From the NCBI GenBank assembly GCA_009746045.1, contig RPFO01000213.1, positions 12,162,563 through 12,226,562 on the forward strand: a stretch of DNA of 64,000 bases. Direction: 5' to 3'. This document shows, piece after piece, positions 11,061-23,000 of this stretch (positions within the stretch are counted from its first letter, which is position 1; every line of letters starts with the position of its first letter). The translations under genes were made by a program, and so were the position numbers. The stretch is from Mesostigma viride. Its lineage: Eukaryota > Streptophyta > Mesostigmatophyceae > Mesostigmatales > Mesostigmataceae. The notes under the pieces are model-generated. The model was not told where the DNA came from. It saw nothing but the letters and a program-made list of their open reading frames with translations, and ran no database searches.

Positions 11061-11485
11061 CTAGGCTACTTCATGCAAGGGTGGGAATGTAAGCTACCCT
11101 TGCTCTAGGTGCACCAGGGCACCCGCTGCACCCTCATGGTCTATCACGCTATGCCCGGGTAAGGGGGGGAGCATGCCTGTGAGGGAGGAAGATCAGCATG
11201 GCTATACAAGAGCTAGGACATGGCTTCTCGACAGAGAGCATCTCTCTGCCGCATGGCATAGCATGGCTAAATTCTTAATGCAACATCCATGGGGGGGTCC
11301 CATTATAGGCATGGCTTGGCTAAACATAGCCAGGGCGTAGCATGGCTGTACTAGGCTATGGCTGGTTGTGGACCGTGCGTTGGCGGCACGTGACTAGGTG
11401 TGTTGGCACAGCTAGGCAAATAGTCTAGGCATGGCTGCCTTAGCGGCAGTGACGCCAAGGGTTACAATCTAGGGCTATTGCTATT
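11061..11485 (-). mobile_element. LINE-3 3' untranslated region
   Basis: On the minus strand, downstream of the ORF1 stop, the sequence repeats GCCATGCC/AGCCATGCTA motifs. It matches the region after the same ORF in the copy at 58620-58830 (for example CTAGAATAG, TTTGCCTAGCTGTGCCA, CAGCCATGCTACGCCCTGG). Confidence 0.6.
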
Positions 11486-12849
11486 CTAGCCCGCTGGGGG
11501 CGTCCACATCTTGTGGTTGATCATCAGGTCCCCGCCCCTCCAGTACACCTTGGGCTTCTGGGGGTCCTGCTTATGGCGGAGGTATTCCGGCCACAGGTCG
11601 CGTCGCTGCTGTTGCTGAGCGGGGGTGAGGTCGTCATCCAGCGTCCAGGTGAGGTCGTGCAACCGCTTGCGACGAGAGAGGAACCGCTGCTTATCCTCAG
11701 GGGAGGGGAAGGTGAGGAGGACTGGTGGGGGAGCCGCCTTGTCCCGTGAGTGGGGAAGGCGGTGGCACCCGCTCAGTGCTACCTCACCTACCAGGCCCAT
11801 GAGGGTAAGAAGCTGGTTCTTGAGCTCGTCAGCAAGAGAGGTTGACGTCTCACCTGGCTTCTGGGGGAAGCGACGTAGCACCACTCGGCACTCGCGGCGA
11901 GCGCGGTCGGTGACCTCCCGTTGCTGGGCCTGGCGGTGGTTCTCCAGCTCCTGGAGCTTTGTGGCGATGGCGTCGGTGGTGGAGGCGGTCGCTGACCGCA
12001 GCAGGTCCGCGTAGGAGAGCGGCGGGAGGTCGCCAGCATCCTGCCGGGGTGGCTGGGATGCAATGGTGGCCGTCTGCTCCGCTATCTTGGGGACCTGTGT
12101 GGCCAGGGCCTCGGTGTGGGCGGTGATGGCCTCAAGCTTCTTCAGGAGCACGCCACACTTTCCCTCCACCTGGTTAAGGCGAGAGACAAGTGTAGCATGC
12201 TTTTCCGAAGCCTGCTCCGCGGTGTGTAGAGCCGTGAACTGGGGTTGGAGCTTGTGGACGACCTTGGTTTCCACGTTGGAGACCCGGGCCTCGACCTTGT
12301 TGAGCGTGGTGTTCAGCGATGTCAGCTGCTCGGCCAGCGGCCAGGTCACGTGCTCCTCCAGCACTGCGCGGAGGTCATCCTTGCAGAGGGAGGAAGCCGA
12401 TGGGGCTGCCGGCTGTGCGGGGGCTGGGGTGCGGAGCGTGCGGGTGAGGTCGGAGAGGTGGCTCTGGAATTGGCTGGTCAAGATAATCAGGCGTTGTTGT
12501 ACTTCGTCCAAAGCATAGAGCCAGGACATGTCTCCATTGTAGTCGATAGCCGCCCCCCCTTGGGCACGAAGAGCTTCCGCTCCTGTTCGAGGAACTGGAG
12601 AACCTCAATGCATTCCTGCGGCGACAATTCTTGCCACACGGTCCAGGCGAATCGTCGGTCGCCGGGGAGGAACTTGCTCCAGTTGCGAGCGTGGCAGGGT
12701 TTCTTGGGCTCAGGCGAGGCGCTGGGCGATGGGGCTGCTGGCGGTGGGTTGGCGAGCCCAGGCGGCTGGGCAAGAACGATGGCGAGCGGGTTGGGCTGGG
12801 AGCCGGTAAGCTCCTTTTCCAAACCCCGTTTTGCTTTAGAGGTCGTCAT
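11486..12849 (-). CDS. LINE-3 ORF1-like protein (coiled coil plus L1 ORF1-type C-terminal domain)
   Basis: The frame starts at 12849 and is broken once, in a G run (12553-12559). Restoring the frame at that run gives one protein of about 455 residues; the intact second part is 347 residues (12529 to 11486). The middle is Ala/Gln/Glu/Leu-rich with heptad-like spacing, consistent with a coiled coil. The C-terminal part has VVLRRFPQKPGE, then FPSPEDKQRFLSRRKRL, DLTWTLDDDLTPAQ and VYWRGGDLM. This is the pattern of the RNA-binding domain of L1-type ORF1 proteins in many plant and algal non-LTR elements. The role is inferred: RNA binding within the retroelement ribonucleoprotein. No endonuclease or RT follows, so the copy is incomplete. 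Confidence 0.7.
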
Positions 12850-13048
12850 AGCTGCCTGTCACGTGATAACTTCCGCAATACTGCGTTTCAGCCGTAACCG
12901 ATTATACTGGCGGGTGCGTCTCAAAAAAGCGCATCGAATGCGAGTGGTCTGACCGAATTTGGGGCTCAGATGCAAAAGATCTGAACTCCGCCGTCAGCCA
13001 TACCGCCGTCAGCCATTTTCGTTACCTACCCTTGCATGGCCTACCACC
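12850..13048. other. 5' flank of the LINE-3 ORF
   Basis: Probably the LINE-3 5' UTR. It contains a CCGTCAGCCAT direct repeat (12991 and 13006). No other structure was supported. Confidence 0.35.
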
Positions 13049-13114
13049 ATGATGTACCATACGCTGCCTAATCTCGTCCGTAATGTGATTCATACCCTTA
13101 ATTATACAAAGACT

Positions 13115-13498
13115 GGCGCCCCAAGGACATTCCTAAAAGGGTAGGGAAACATGCCATGAACTACATCCGATCCAGATGTTGCTGGCCGACCTAGTGGTCC
13201 CAGCCCAGTTTGAACACCGCATCCACTCTCTCTCCCTTCTTTGGACTGCCATGCAGAACAAGACGCGGTGGCAGAAGATTGTCAAGGCTCACACGCCCGA
13301 CCCTGTGGCGGGCAAGCCCCCTCCCCCCAAGCGGAGGAGGCGTTTTGATGAGTAGTGCAGTTAGGATTTTCTAGACTAGATAGCTTAGAGTTAGGATAGT
13401 TCGATAATTACGCGGCTTCCTCCACTCCACCCACCCATCATGGAATATGTGCTACATGATCTCCCAACGGAGGCATGTTATAATTTAATTTAATTTTA
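13115..13498 (+). mobile_element. LINE-2 3' end inserted in another LINE-2
   Basis: Encodes the C-terminal end of LINE-2 (TRWQKIVKAHTPDPV, stop near 13355), then the 3' UTR and a (TTTAA)n-like tail. It is flanked by ATACAAAGACT (13104-13114) and ATACGAAGACT (13499-13509), an 11-bp target duplication with one mismatch. Confidence 0.8.
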
Positions 13499-14360
13499 AT
13501 ACGAAGACTCTAACGACCTATGACCTATGTGTTGAAAACCCTACGTTCAGGACCTGTCGGAGCATCCTGTACCCTGTGCCGTCCAGCCGGGCGGCCATCT
13601 GGTCTGTGAGCCTCGATCGGCACCATACGTGAGCACCGTGAGGACTAGGACCTTGAAGAGCACTCCCTTGCGGTCCTCGCCCAGGCCCGTCTTCGAGTTC
13701 CAGTAGGGGTTGAGCGAGCAGAGCCTGGCCCAGGTCAGGCCGATGGGGGTTTCCACATCGTCGGCTGCGTCGGGGAGCATGCTCCCCAGCAGCTTATAGC
13801 GCTAACGGAACGGGATCGACCTCCATCCCGTCTAGCAGTAGCGGCCGTGGCGGGCAACTGGTAGCCCCAATCACCATCGCCTCGGCCTTTTGACCCTTAT
13901 CTCCAACCCCACCGCCCTCGCCTCCAAGCCCAAACAGTCCAGCCAGGTCTGAATGTGCTCGGGGCGCTCTATGAGGGTGGTATCGTCCGCATAAATCAGG
14001 TCGGACAGGCGGTAACCAGGGCCACCGCCACCGTATTCGCAATCGTTAAGGATGTCCAAGCCAGGCTCAAACCCCTTAAGAGCAGTAAAGCGCGCACGTG
14101 CCTGGCGCATGACGTGATCAACGACAATAATGAACAGATATGGGGACAGGACACAACCTTGCCACACCCCGTGGTGAAGGGGGAATGGTGCGGTAGTGCC
14201 TTCCGCAGTCCGCACTACTGCCTGTGATCCTTCATGTACAGCCGGCGAATGGCAGCAATCAGATAGATGCTGATATGATGAATGCTGTACGTGGCACGGG
14301 ATCCAGGGCTAGGATGGCCCAAAGAGCCTCGACCCAGAGGACCGTGTCGAAAGCCTTGAT

Positions 14361-14449
14361 ATCAAGGAGACAACCAGCGCAGGCCAGAAATCGGGAGAAT
14401 CCGGACCATGGTAGCTCGAGCCTGCCGTTATCTTGTCCGCGTGTTCGAG
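14361..14449 (+). mobile_element. R3 insert with 14-bp target duplication
   Basis: An 89-bp R3 segment sits between two copies of TCGAAAGCCTTGAT (14347-14360 and 14450-14463) inside the LINE-2 RT. The duplication length fits target-primed retroposition. The body is shorter than the R3 copies at 3.4 and 37.6 kb, so it is truncated. Confidence 0.75.
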
Positions 14450-14510
14450 TCGAAAGCCTTGATGTATTCGACAAAAATGAAGACCAGCGGAAAACCATCA
14501 CGGCAAATGT

Positions 14511-14911
14511 GACGCACCTTTTTCCCATTTCTTTACTTTCCATTACTTTTTTAGCTATCTGCTCCTTTTATAGTTATGTTGCGGCGGGCTCAAAGGGGGC
14601 CGACCTGCCGCCTGTAGCGCAGCTCTACGGCCGTACGTCACCTACACTATGTGCTGGTTGTTACATAGGACTAGAGAGAAGGGGACCGGCGTTGCGCCGG
14701 TACTAGTGCCTACTGGCAACCATGCCCGCCCTTAATTGAGGGGGGCGCGACGCCTTGAGACATGTGCCTTGTTTTTCATTTCCACACCGCGTACTTAAGA
14801 GTGGTGTGGTGAACGTAGGGAGGCCTTTTTGCAGCTTGCAACTTTCCAACGTGAGGAAAGGTGGGCTGGCCGCTATGGGGGCCACTTTGCGGCCACTATG
14901 GCGGTTAAACC
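14511..14911. other. Unassigned intergenic stretch
   Basis: No gene or recognisable element. Short frames only. Confidence 0.35.
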
Positions 14912-15016
14912 CTGTAACTAGGACCTAGATAGCTTACACCATCCATTCCATCCCATGTTCCCCTCCCACTGAGGACTTATGCTCACGCGACGCAGTCACG
15001 TGTCTATTAATTAATG
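14912..15016 (+). mobile_element. LINE-1 3'-end fragment
   Basis: Matches the 3' UTR of the large LINE-1 copy (50778-50882, minus strand): TAACTAGGACCTAGATAGCT through CACGTGTCTATTAATTAAT. Only the terminal ~100 bp is present. Confidence 0.8.
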
Positions 15017-17035
15017 GTGGTTACGCCCAGTGTAAGTCTACGCTGCCAGCCTCCGCATTTTACGGAGAGGTGACCGCTGTTTTTTCGAAATGTTGGTGAA
15101 GGGTTGTAGTGCTGGTCCCAGGGGGTTCCTCCTTGGCGCTGGATCGAGTACGCCGGCCGGGCTCCAGTTGGGAGCCCGGAGTGACTTGAATTTCGAAAGT
15201 CAAGGAAGATGGAAGGCGGTTTTTAGAGAAGGCGGATTTTGGCGGAGAGCCCTGCGAAAGGACAGCGCCGGCGAGGTAACGATCCCTGACGGAAGGACTA
15301 GCGCTAGATTTGCCCTCGAGTTAAGTGTCCGCCGGGGATTTTTTATCCTTGTAGCGGCGTGCACGGGGGAAGCAGGGCGTTTTTCAGATAGATTGGGATC
15401 TAAAGAAACCAGAGGCGGAGGAGGGTGCATGACCGCCAATGGCCGGCAGCGGCTGCTGTGGGTCGGGGCGTTCTGTCGGCATGGCGGGGAGTGAGGGTGC
15501 ATGCGCCCGTCATACCCGGCCCTCGAGGTGTCAGTTCCGGCGAGCAGGCCCCTTCTGCCCTTGGCTATAAGGGAGAGGTGGGAAGCCGCCGTAAACCGTG
15601 GGCCGGTATTCAGTTCATGCGCATTTGTTATTAAATCTCTTTGAAAAATGCTACACGAGAGTCGGTTATTAGTCCCAAAATCCCCGTCGACCCAAGGTCT
15701 CGAGACCTAACCTTGTCTTTTCAAGACTTCAACTGTGCTGCTGACGACGTTATTGTCTTGACTCGTGATCACTGATAAGGCGGGGAAGCTGGCAAACTAC
15801 CGATGGAGTCGATATGCAGCCATGATAGCGGCGGAATGCGGAGTTCATAATCTTAAAAATTATTAGTTGCCCGGACCACCAGTCCGACTTATAAATTGCC
15901 CGACTTGATCCCCGGCAGAAGTCGACCGTTGGGGCACTACATACATAATTAAATTCCAGCTTGGGCTTGCTTGGGCGCTAATTCCAGCTTGGTACGGCTT
16001 TTTTCCGTTGACGCGCTCAACGTCCGCATCTGCGGTTACAGACGTTATGAACTTTCCCCAACCTAGAATCCCGGAGTCAAAACTCAAACCGGCGCGGGAA
16101 TAAACTCAACTCAACTAACTCAAAACAGGAACCAATCAAAAATTGCACGCGTCAGGGCACAATCCCTGACTTGGCAGAGCTCTCTTCTTACGACGTACAG
16201 GGCTAGGGCAACCAGGCAGGATTGTCGATTAACGCAGGATCGAACGTGAGCGTCTGAGGCCATGATCAAGTCGCAACTCAGTGCACGCTTGCTACTATCA
16301 GCGTCAAAGAATTGGGTGTTCAATTTGACGATCGGATTTGCCTGGCGTCGCCAGATAACTTGGTGAAACGTGTGTTGTAACGCTCACTTAGACCAACGGC
16401 CTTGAAATGTTCAATAGTTATCCAGAGTTTAAGCTGACGAGCGACGTCGACGTGATACGGTTTTATTACACATAAAAATACGTCTTTTCTTTTCACTGTA
16501 CAGTTGATTCGACAGGCACAGCGTACAATTTTTGCGGCGATGCAACGCCATTCTGGGGCCCAAAAAATCCTGCATTGTGGATAAAGTACTGGAGGTTGTG
16601 CTACTGTCAAACTCAGGTCCTGTTCCCGGAAAAGGCTGCAATTAGTGATGCCTGCGTTCGCGTCTTGCTCTTGGATGAGGTAAGTGATGCCTGTATTCAC
16701 GACAAGCTCAGAGGGCCATGTTTTCCTATGAAGGCCATCTGTGTTTTCGCTGACCTCAGAGGCCTTGCTTTTCTATTTAAGCAAGATCGGAAGTCTTAAT
16801 CAGTGCTATTCCCTTTTTGCCTGCTTCGTCGACATACCCACTTTATCCTGCTGAGTTTCTTGTGCGCGAACGAGAAGATAGTAAGTAATGCCTGCTTCGC
16901 CTGGTGTGGAATGCCCTATTTCTTTCTTTGCATTCCACGAAGGCACCTGAGCACCGCGCCCAGTGTGCGCTGTCAGCTGACCAGGACTGCTTTTTAGATT
17001 ACTTCCGCATCATCAATCTATCCGTGGTCGTGCAG
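15017..17035. other. Upstream flank of the secreted-protein gene
   Basis: 15060-15700 is GC-rich, then has CTATAAGGGAG (15563) and TTATTAAATCTC (15628). This could be an LTR-like promoter/polyadenylation block, but no paired copy exists in the window. Three near-copies of GTRATGCCTG (16647, 16684 and 16886) lie within 400 bp of the gene start and might be regulatory. No coding gene is supported. Confidence 0.3.
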
Positions 17036-20000
17036 ATGAAGGCACCTCCGCTTCTCCAGCTTGCTGCGGTGGCTGTCATCGCCGCCCTGTTCACCTGCCC
17101 CCCCATGGCCTCCGCCAGTGAGTTTTTCATCGTGCATTTTGGCCCCGGTTCCAGTTCCACCCTCTCAACTTCTGGAAGGTGACCATGTTATTGCTGGGAG
17201 GCGCATCTTGCCTAACTTGAACGTTGGCATAACTGGCTTACTCACTAAGTTTTTGTGTGAGGCCGGTAATGGGCACTGCTCAACTTGTATCGCAATTCAA
17301 AAAGCATGTAGGCTCCCTCCCGCCCGCCCTCCCGCCCTCCCGCCCGCCCGCCATCTCTCCCGCCATCCCTCCTGCCCACCATCCCGCCCGCCATCCCGCC
17401 CTCGCCCTCGCCCTCGCCCTCGCCCTCGCCCTCGCCCTCGCCCTCGCCCTCGCCCTCGCCCTCGCCCTCGCCCTCGCCCTCGCCCTCGCCCTCGCCCTCG
17501 CCCTCGCCCTCGCCTCGCCCTCTCTCTCTCTCTCTCTCTCCCCCCCCCCCCCCCCCCGGGAATCCTAGGCCTTTCTTTCCAGTCTACACCCAAGCCTGTT
17601 TTTCATGTCAATCAAACAAAATATTTAGAGAATTTACGTCCTCTGTTTACAGGCCACTCTTACAATCCGTTTTCAAGCCTCTGAACTGAATGCTTTAGGA
17701 CTGACATTGTGTCCATGCTGTTCAGGGTGCATACCTGGGTAGGTGCAGTTTCGTTGACAGCTGGAGCATTAACCTCCAGTTCTGCTGCGCACCTCTGGAC
17801 ACCATGTGCTGCCTTGGAGGGCACCCAGCCCCTTATTTATTTCCATGTGTTTCTAGTTTTTTACATGTGTGGCTTTTTTCTTACCCACTGGTATGTTTTG
17901 GCGGATGGACGGCAGTTTAAGGCTGTTTCACATGCCGGCCGGGCATGCTGTCGACCTTAATGCGCTCCACCAACATCATTCTGTGCTTTTGAACTTGAAG
18001 GGCAGCCCATGTCCAGGTTTGGAGGCATTTCTGCTGCCGCTCGCCAGCAAAATTTGCTGCAAAGCTTCCCCTGATATTGCATTACCGCAGCATTTACCGC
18101 AAAACTGGCTTCTTTCCTTCTGTGCTTTCTAAAAAATACTTCTATGTTTTGTAAAAGCCTACTTTCCCTCCTGTTGGTTTTCCTCTTTCTAGTGCCCCAC
18201 CCACGCGGCGCCACCGGGGGGGTATCTTTGGCAGCTCCGGCTCCATGCCCAAGCTTTCCCTTGACTTGATCCTTTTCACTGAATCCAACCATTTGATCCT
18301 TTGGGCCCCCAACTGGCAAACAGCCCCCGAGTTCTGCCCTGCCTGCCCGACCACATTGGAGCAGTTCGAAGCGGCAGCCTATAACCCGAACGGCTGCTAT
18401 TTCACCGCCAGTGTGAACGCGTCTACGGGCTCCTTTCAGGGTGCCGACATCAAGATCGCCACGCAGGCCAACAACATTCTGAACATGTAAGCTTGTCAGT
18501 CGAAAGATGAAGCAATTGACAGATTCCTAAGGTCTCTGTGTCTCTGACCGTGTCCGTCTGTTTCATGCTTCAACCTCCCCCTCTTGCAGTTGCGTGCCAG
18601 GCCAACGTGGCCAGGCCAAGGCCATGCTCATGGGAAGAAAAGGGCGATCTATTGCGGCTCCGCGATTGTGTCGTCAGTCCCTCGCATTTGTGCTCACTAA
18701 TGTGCACACACAGGCACAGGCATATGGACACACGCACACACACACACATGCACACACACACGCATGCACGCACAAGCACGGCCTCAGATAGCGACACACA
18801 AACACACAAGCGCACATACACATAAATGCGCGCGCACATATACGCTCATGCGCACTCCACTCCACCAGACATTACATAGACTTCCACACATGCCCATGCG
18901 CACGCATGCACACACAAACAAGAGCATAACTAGGCACATGACCTCTCCCTCTCCCTCTCCCTCTCTCTCCCCCTCCCCTCCCCTCCCCCTCCCCTCCCCC
19001 TCCCCTCCCCTCCCCCCCCCTCCCTCCCCCTCCCCTCCCCCCCCCCCCCCTCCCCTCCCCCTCCCCTCCCCCCCCCCCCTCCCCCTCCCCTCCCCCCCTC
19101 CCCCTCCCCTCCCCCTCCCCTCCCCCCCCCCCCCCTCCCCTCCCCCTCCCCTCCCCCTCCCCCCCCTCCCCCTCCCCTCCCCCTCCCCCCCTCCCCCCCC
19201 CCTCTCTCTCTGTGCGTGTGTGCACGTGCCGTTGAGAGGATGCATCGGCACACACCTTTGCCGCTGCCCTCGTCCCTTTTGCCCTACCAGCGCCTGGGTG
19301 GCACTGACATGGCATCCGCCATGTCAGTGCAACTGACCAGCTTCTGGCTGTGTTGCCTCCCTCTGCCGCCCTGCTTCTTTGCAGCTATGCTAACGATATC
19401 AGGCTCTGGCGACCCAGCAGCAACAGCTTTGTCAAGCTGGATAGTGCGGTAAGGAAACCATGGGCGACTTCACCTGCATCGTCAGCTAGATTATTTGGAG
19501 GGCATCCTGCAAATGCATGCGCATGAGTTCTAGTGCATGCCGGCCAAAGGGGCCGCATGCTGGTCTCTAGATGGACCTTTGCAAGACAACGCCTATGGTG
19601 ATTGGCTTCGGCTTTGAGTTGATTCCGTAATAATAATCGTGAAGTGGCAGCAGCCTCAGTCTTTATCTATAATGCTCGCCGTCGTCGCATTCGCAATATC
19701 CTCCGCAGGTCCCTGGCATCGCCATATGGGGTACTGGCGTGCCCTCGATGCCTTAGCAATCGTCCCCCATAGGCTCCATCCTAATGTCTATCGAGTGACC
19801 GTGATGGGGAATACACTGGGCTTAGCAACTCTGATAGGGGCTGAGGTGTGCTTGTCAATGCGCCACATGTAGCCCATGTCATTTGGTTTGTGTATGTGGT
19901 ACACATGGATGGATCACCCGCTGGCTTTTAATAAAGAAAGCCCATACCCAAATGGTGTCACTGCTTGCCCCCTGCTGCCCGCCGCTTGTACCTAATGCAT

Positions 20001-23000
20001 GACCACTGGCTCCAACCACGCAACGTGTCTCCATGCCGGTGAAAATTCTTCTGGAGGGGTGAAAATTAAATTAAATTAAATTAAATTAAATTAAATTATA
20101 CCATGACTCCGTGGGGAGATTGCGTAGCACATATTCCTTGCTGGATGGATGAAGGTGAAGGTGAACTCTTGCAGGAAAGTGGTTCCTCACGCTCGTCAAT
20201 TAGGTACATGGTTTTGTGATTCGTTGATTCCACACCAAAGATAATTAGCTAATCCAAGTCAAAAGGTATCAAGTAAATTGGAACTCTGTACCACTCCCTC
20301 CCTCGGGCCCGGCCGCAGAACATGAACGCCCTATGGCAGGCGTGCAAGCCATGCTCGAATCACGACTGTGTGGACGGTGTGAGCCTGCCGAAGCCGGTCT
20401 GGTGCCCGTCACCCTGGTTCTCCAACACTCAGGCAAGTGCGGCGCGCATGGGTGGTCTGGCATGGCACCCGCACAAGTATGGATGCATGGCCGCGCGCAT
20501 GTAAACAGCATTGTGCAGGATAGACCAAGAGCGTGACCGCCATCCATCTTCCTTCACCTGACTTTGTCCATCTTCCTTTTCCTGACTCTATGGAAGTATG
20601 GAGAACTTACGATGTCCCGCCACCAACATGGGTACGGAGACACCGGGAGCTTCTTGTGTCTGCCTTTGCCCTTCACAACTTCTTCTCATTCAAACAGGGA
20701 CAGTGCTTACATCATGCACGCACGAGCATGCTGCCAGCAACCCACGCTCCTTGTTTTACGAGGGGAAGGGGTCCGGCATGTTTGGTTGTGCAAGCCTCGT
20801 TATTTGACACGGCTTTTGCGTGTGCTGTCTGCGTGACAGGCTAGTTTCACCCTTGACTACTAGCAGCCGCAAGTACCACCTTGTGGCATCTGTGATCACC
20901 GTGTTCATCTGCAGCCATCTTTTTACGTCCGAAAATGTCTTCTTGCATTTTCCTCCCCTGCGGCCCCGCGTGCGTTCCCTCAAGCAGTTCAAGCCACTCA
21001 ACAGCCATGGGGCTGCGCGCGTGTCGACGGAGACGTTCCAGATGGGATCCTACGCGTACGTGTGCAAGTTTTTGAGGGTGGTCCATGGGTACCGTGCAAT
21101 GAGTTGAGGATGATGCAACCGTGCTTATGTGTGCAGGAAGTCTGGGCAAACGGTTTGGACCTATACACAGGCCATCCAGGGCACAACGCTTGCAGCCCCT
21201 GGTGCCATGCAGTTCTGGCATGGGATGGGGGACTATGTGGCGGCTGTGATTGATTCTAGGGCTGGCAGCCATGTTATGTGGTGCGTGAGATGGCACATCC
21301 TGTGGTAAGTGAGCTGGCAGAACTTAAAACAAAAAAGTAAAAAAAATAAAGGTGCACACGATGGCACATACGCACGAGCGCGCGCCCACAACCACACACT
21401 CACGCATCGCAGGTTGTCGTGCTCACAGCAAGAATGCTTGGGCACCACAGTGTGCTAGTTTAGACTGCTCCATCACTATTAAAAGCATCGTGGTCCTTTG
21501 AACATAGTTTAATAGGGGTGTAATGCGGGGGCGAGGCCGCTCAGTTAGGGACGAGGTGTGCAAGTGGCACTTTAAGCTCAGGTCCTAGTGGCTAAACACA
21601 GATGTTGATGGTGACATTGCTGACTTCTTTTATTGCTGGGTTCACATACGTGTGGCGACGTGCGCTCGGCCAGTGGGTAGCTGATATTTATGCGATCAAT
21701 CTGAGTAGTCTTAAGGCGTTGTTTAGGAATCTAGTCAAGTGCTGAGTTAACTAATTTGATATTTCATTGGTGGCATTTTTATAAGCCCCAGTGTGTGCTG
21801 TTGTCAGTTTGTTTTAGATTCTGAACAAGGTTGCTGAGAAAAGGATTTGATCGCTGTAAGCTTCTGGCCGCTAGGCCGAGTTGCTGGCCGGTTGAAATGC
21901 AGTCGGGGCCACAGCTGGTTGTCTGAGTCTGTTTGTCCTGATTGTAACAGCACTTGGTTGTCCTGGTCTGTTCATGTTCAGCACACTGTTTGCTGTGATG
22001 CAATTCACTGTTCTGCCTAGCTACATAGCTGCCGGTAGTAGATCTCTTAGGAGGTTCACACATATGCTGACAGAGGCATGATATTGCATTTGTGTAGTGG
22101 GATATAGCTCCTGGTGGTGCTGCTGTGCGGTGATATCTTCTTTCCTTAATTAAAAAGATGTGACGGCACACGAATGCCGGTTCTATCTATATATCTAACG
22201 ATTCTATATCAACTAATAAGACGACCGTGGTTCTTTTGCGAATCTTTTTGAGCCATCGCCACCACGCAGAGGCTGGAAGATCCTTGAGCAGGCTGACACT
22301 GGCCCAGGCGGCCGCACCTGCATTCGAGTGCCCATCACTCAGGCCTCCTTCAAGATCGGCAGAACAACCTACAACATGAATCCGAATGATAACCTTGGTG
22401 CATTCGTACGTAGTTTGCTGTCCGTGGGGCCCCTGATTCATGCTGATGACATGTCTTATTGGTTGTATGTTCTGTGTAAACTTATCCCGGGTCGAACATG
22501 TCGGATAGTGCATTTTATGAAAGCAGCTGTACAGGGGTGGGAGCGCGCTGTGTCCTAACAACTTCTTATCCTGGTGTAGCACAGTGCCGGTACATATTGC
22601 TTTCTAATGTTGCCATCACCTTATCCTATACCCGGTAATTCATTTTGTGGTGTAACAGAAGGTTTTCTGCTCGATGGGTTTTCTTGCGAATGTTTGAGAG
22701 TTGGTTGGGGGTCTGGGGATATTATCGCTTTGCACTTGCCCAGACTGTACGTGCATGTGCAGGCTCTAGGTTGGCAGCTGTGCACATGCCATGACAGTCG
22801 TGACTCGCTCAAGATTGTACATGAGACAGTCAAAGATGTTTCTGATTTCAACCAGCGCAGGCTTGCTGGATTTTCCGCAACACCCACATTACTAGAGCTT
22901 AGCCTTGACATGGACACGAGCCAGGTGCATCCCCTCACCTGGTCCTCTTGCATTTCATGCGAACTCATTCATTAAGATTCAAACGCATGCTTGTGTGCAC

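Larger units (their letters stand above)
13049..14510 (-). pseudogene. LINE-2 reverse transcriptase fragment, interrupted twice
   Basis: The minus-strand pieces 14510-13510 and 13114-13049 are one LINE-2 copy. Fragments visible in order are an RT motif-A stretch (FIFVEYIKAFDTVLW at about 14480-14325, split by an 89-bp R3 insert), HGVWQGCVLSPYLFIIV (about 14170), the catalytic LIYADDTTLIE (about 13985) and thumb/C-terminal remnants. Frameshifts and lost segments make it dead. A plus-strand LINE-2 3' end is inserted at 13115-13498. Confidence 0.8.

Noticed and set aside
13049..14510. Twin-priming 5' inversion of a single LINE-2
   Set aside because: The opposite-strand segment has its own 11-bp target duplication and complete tail, so it is a separate insertion.
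15060..15700. A solo LTR
   Set aside because: A TATA-like and an AATAAA-like stretch are suggestive, but there is no matching copy, no TG..CA ends and no duplication that I could confirm.
17297..17684. Arg-Gly, Leu-Ala and Pro-Arg dipeptide-repeat frames
   Set aside because: They come from the CGCCCT hexamer array within an intron of the secreted-protein gene.
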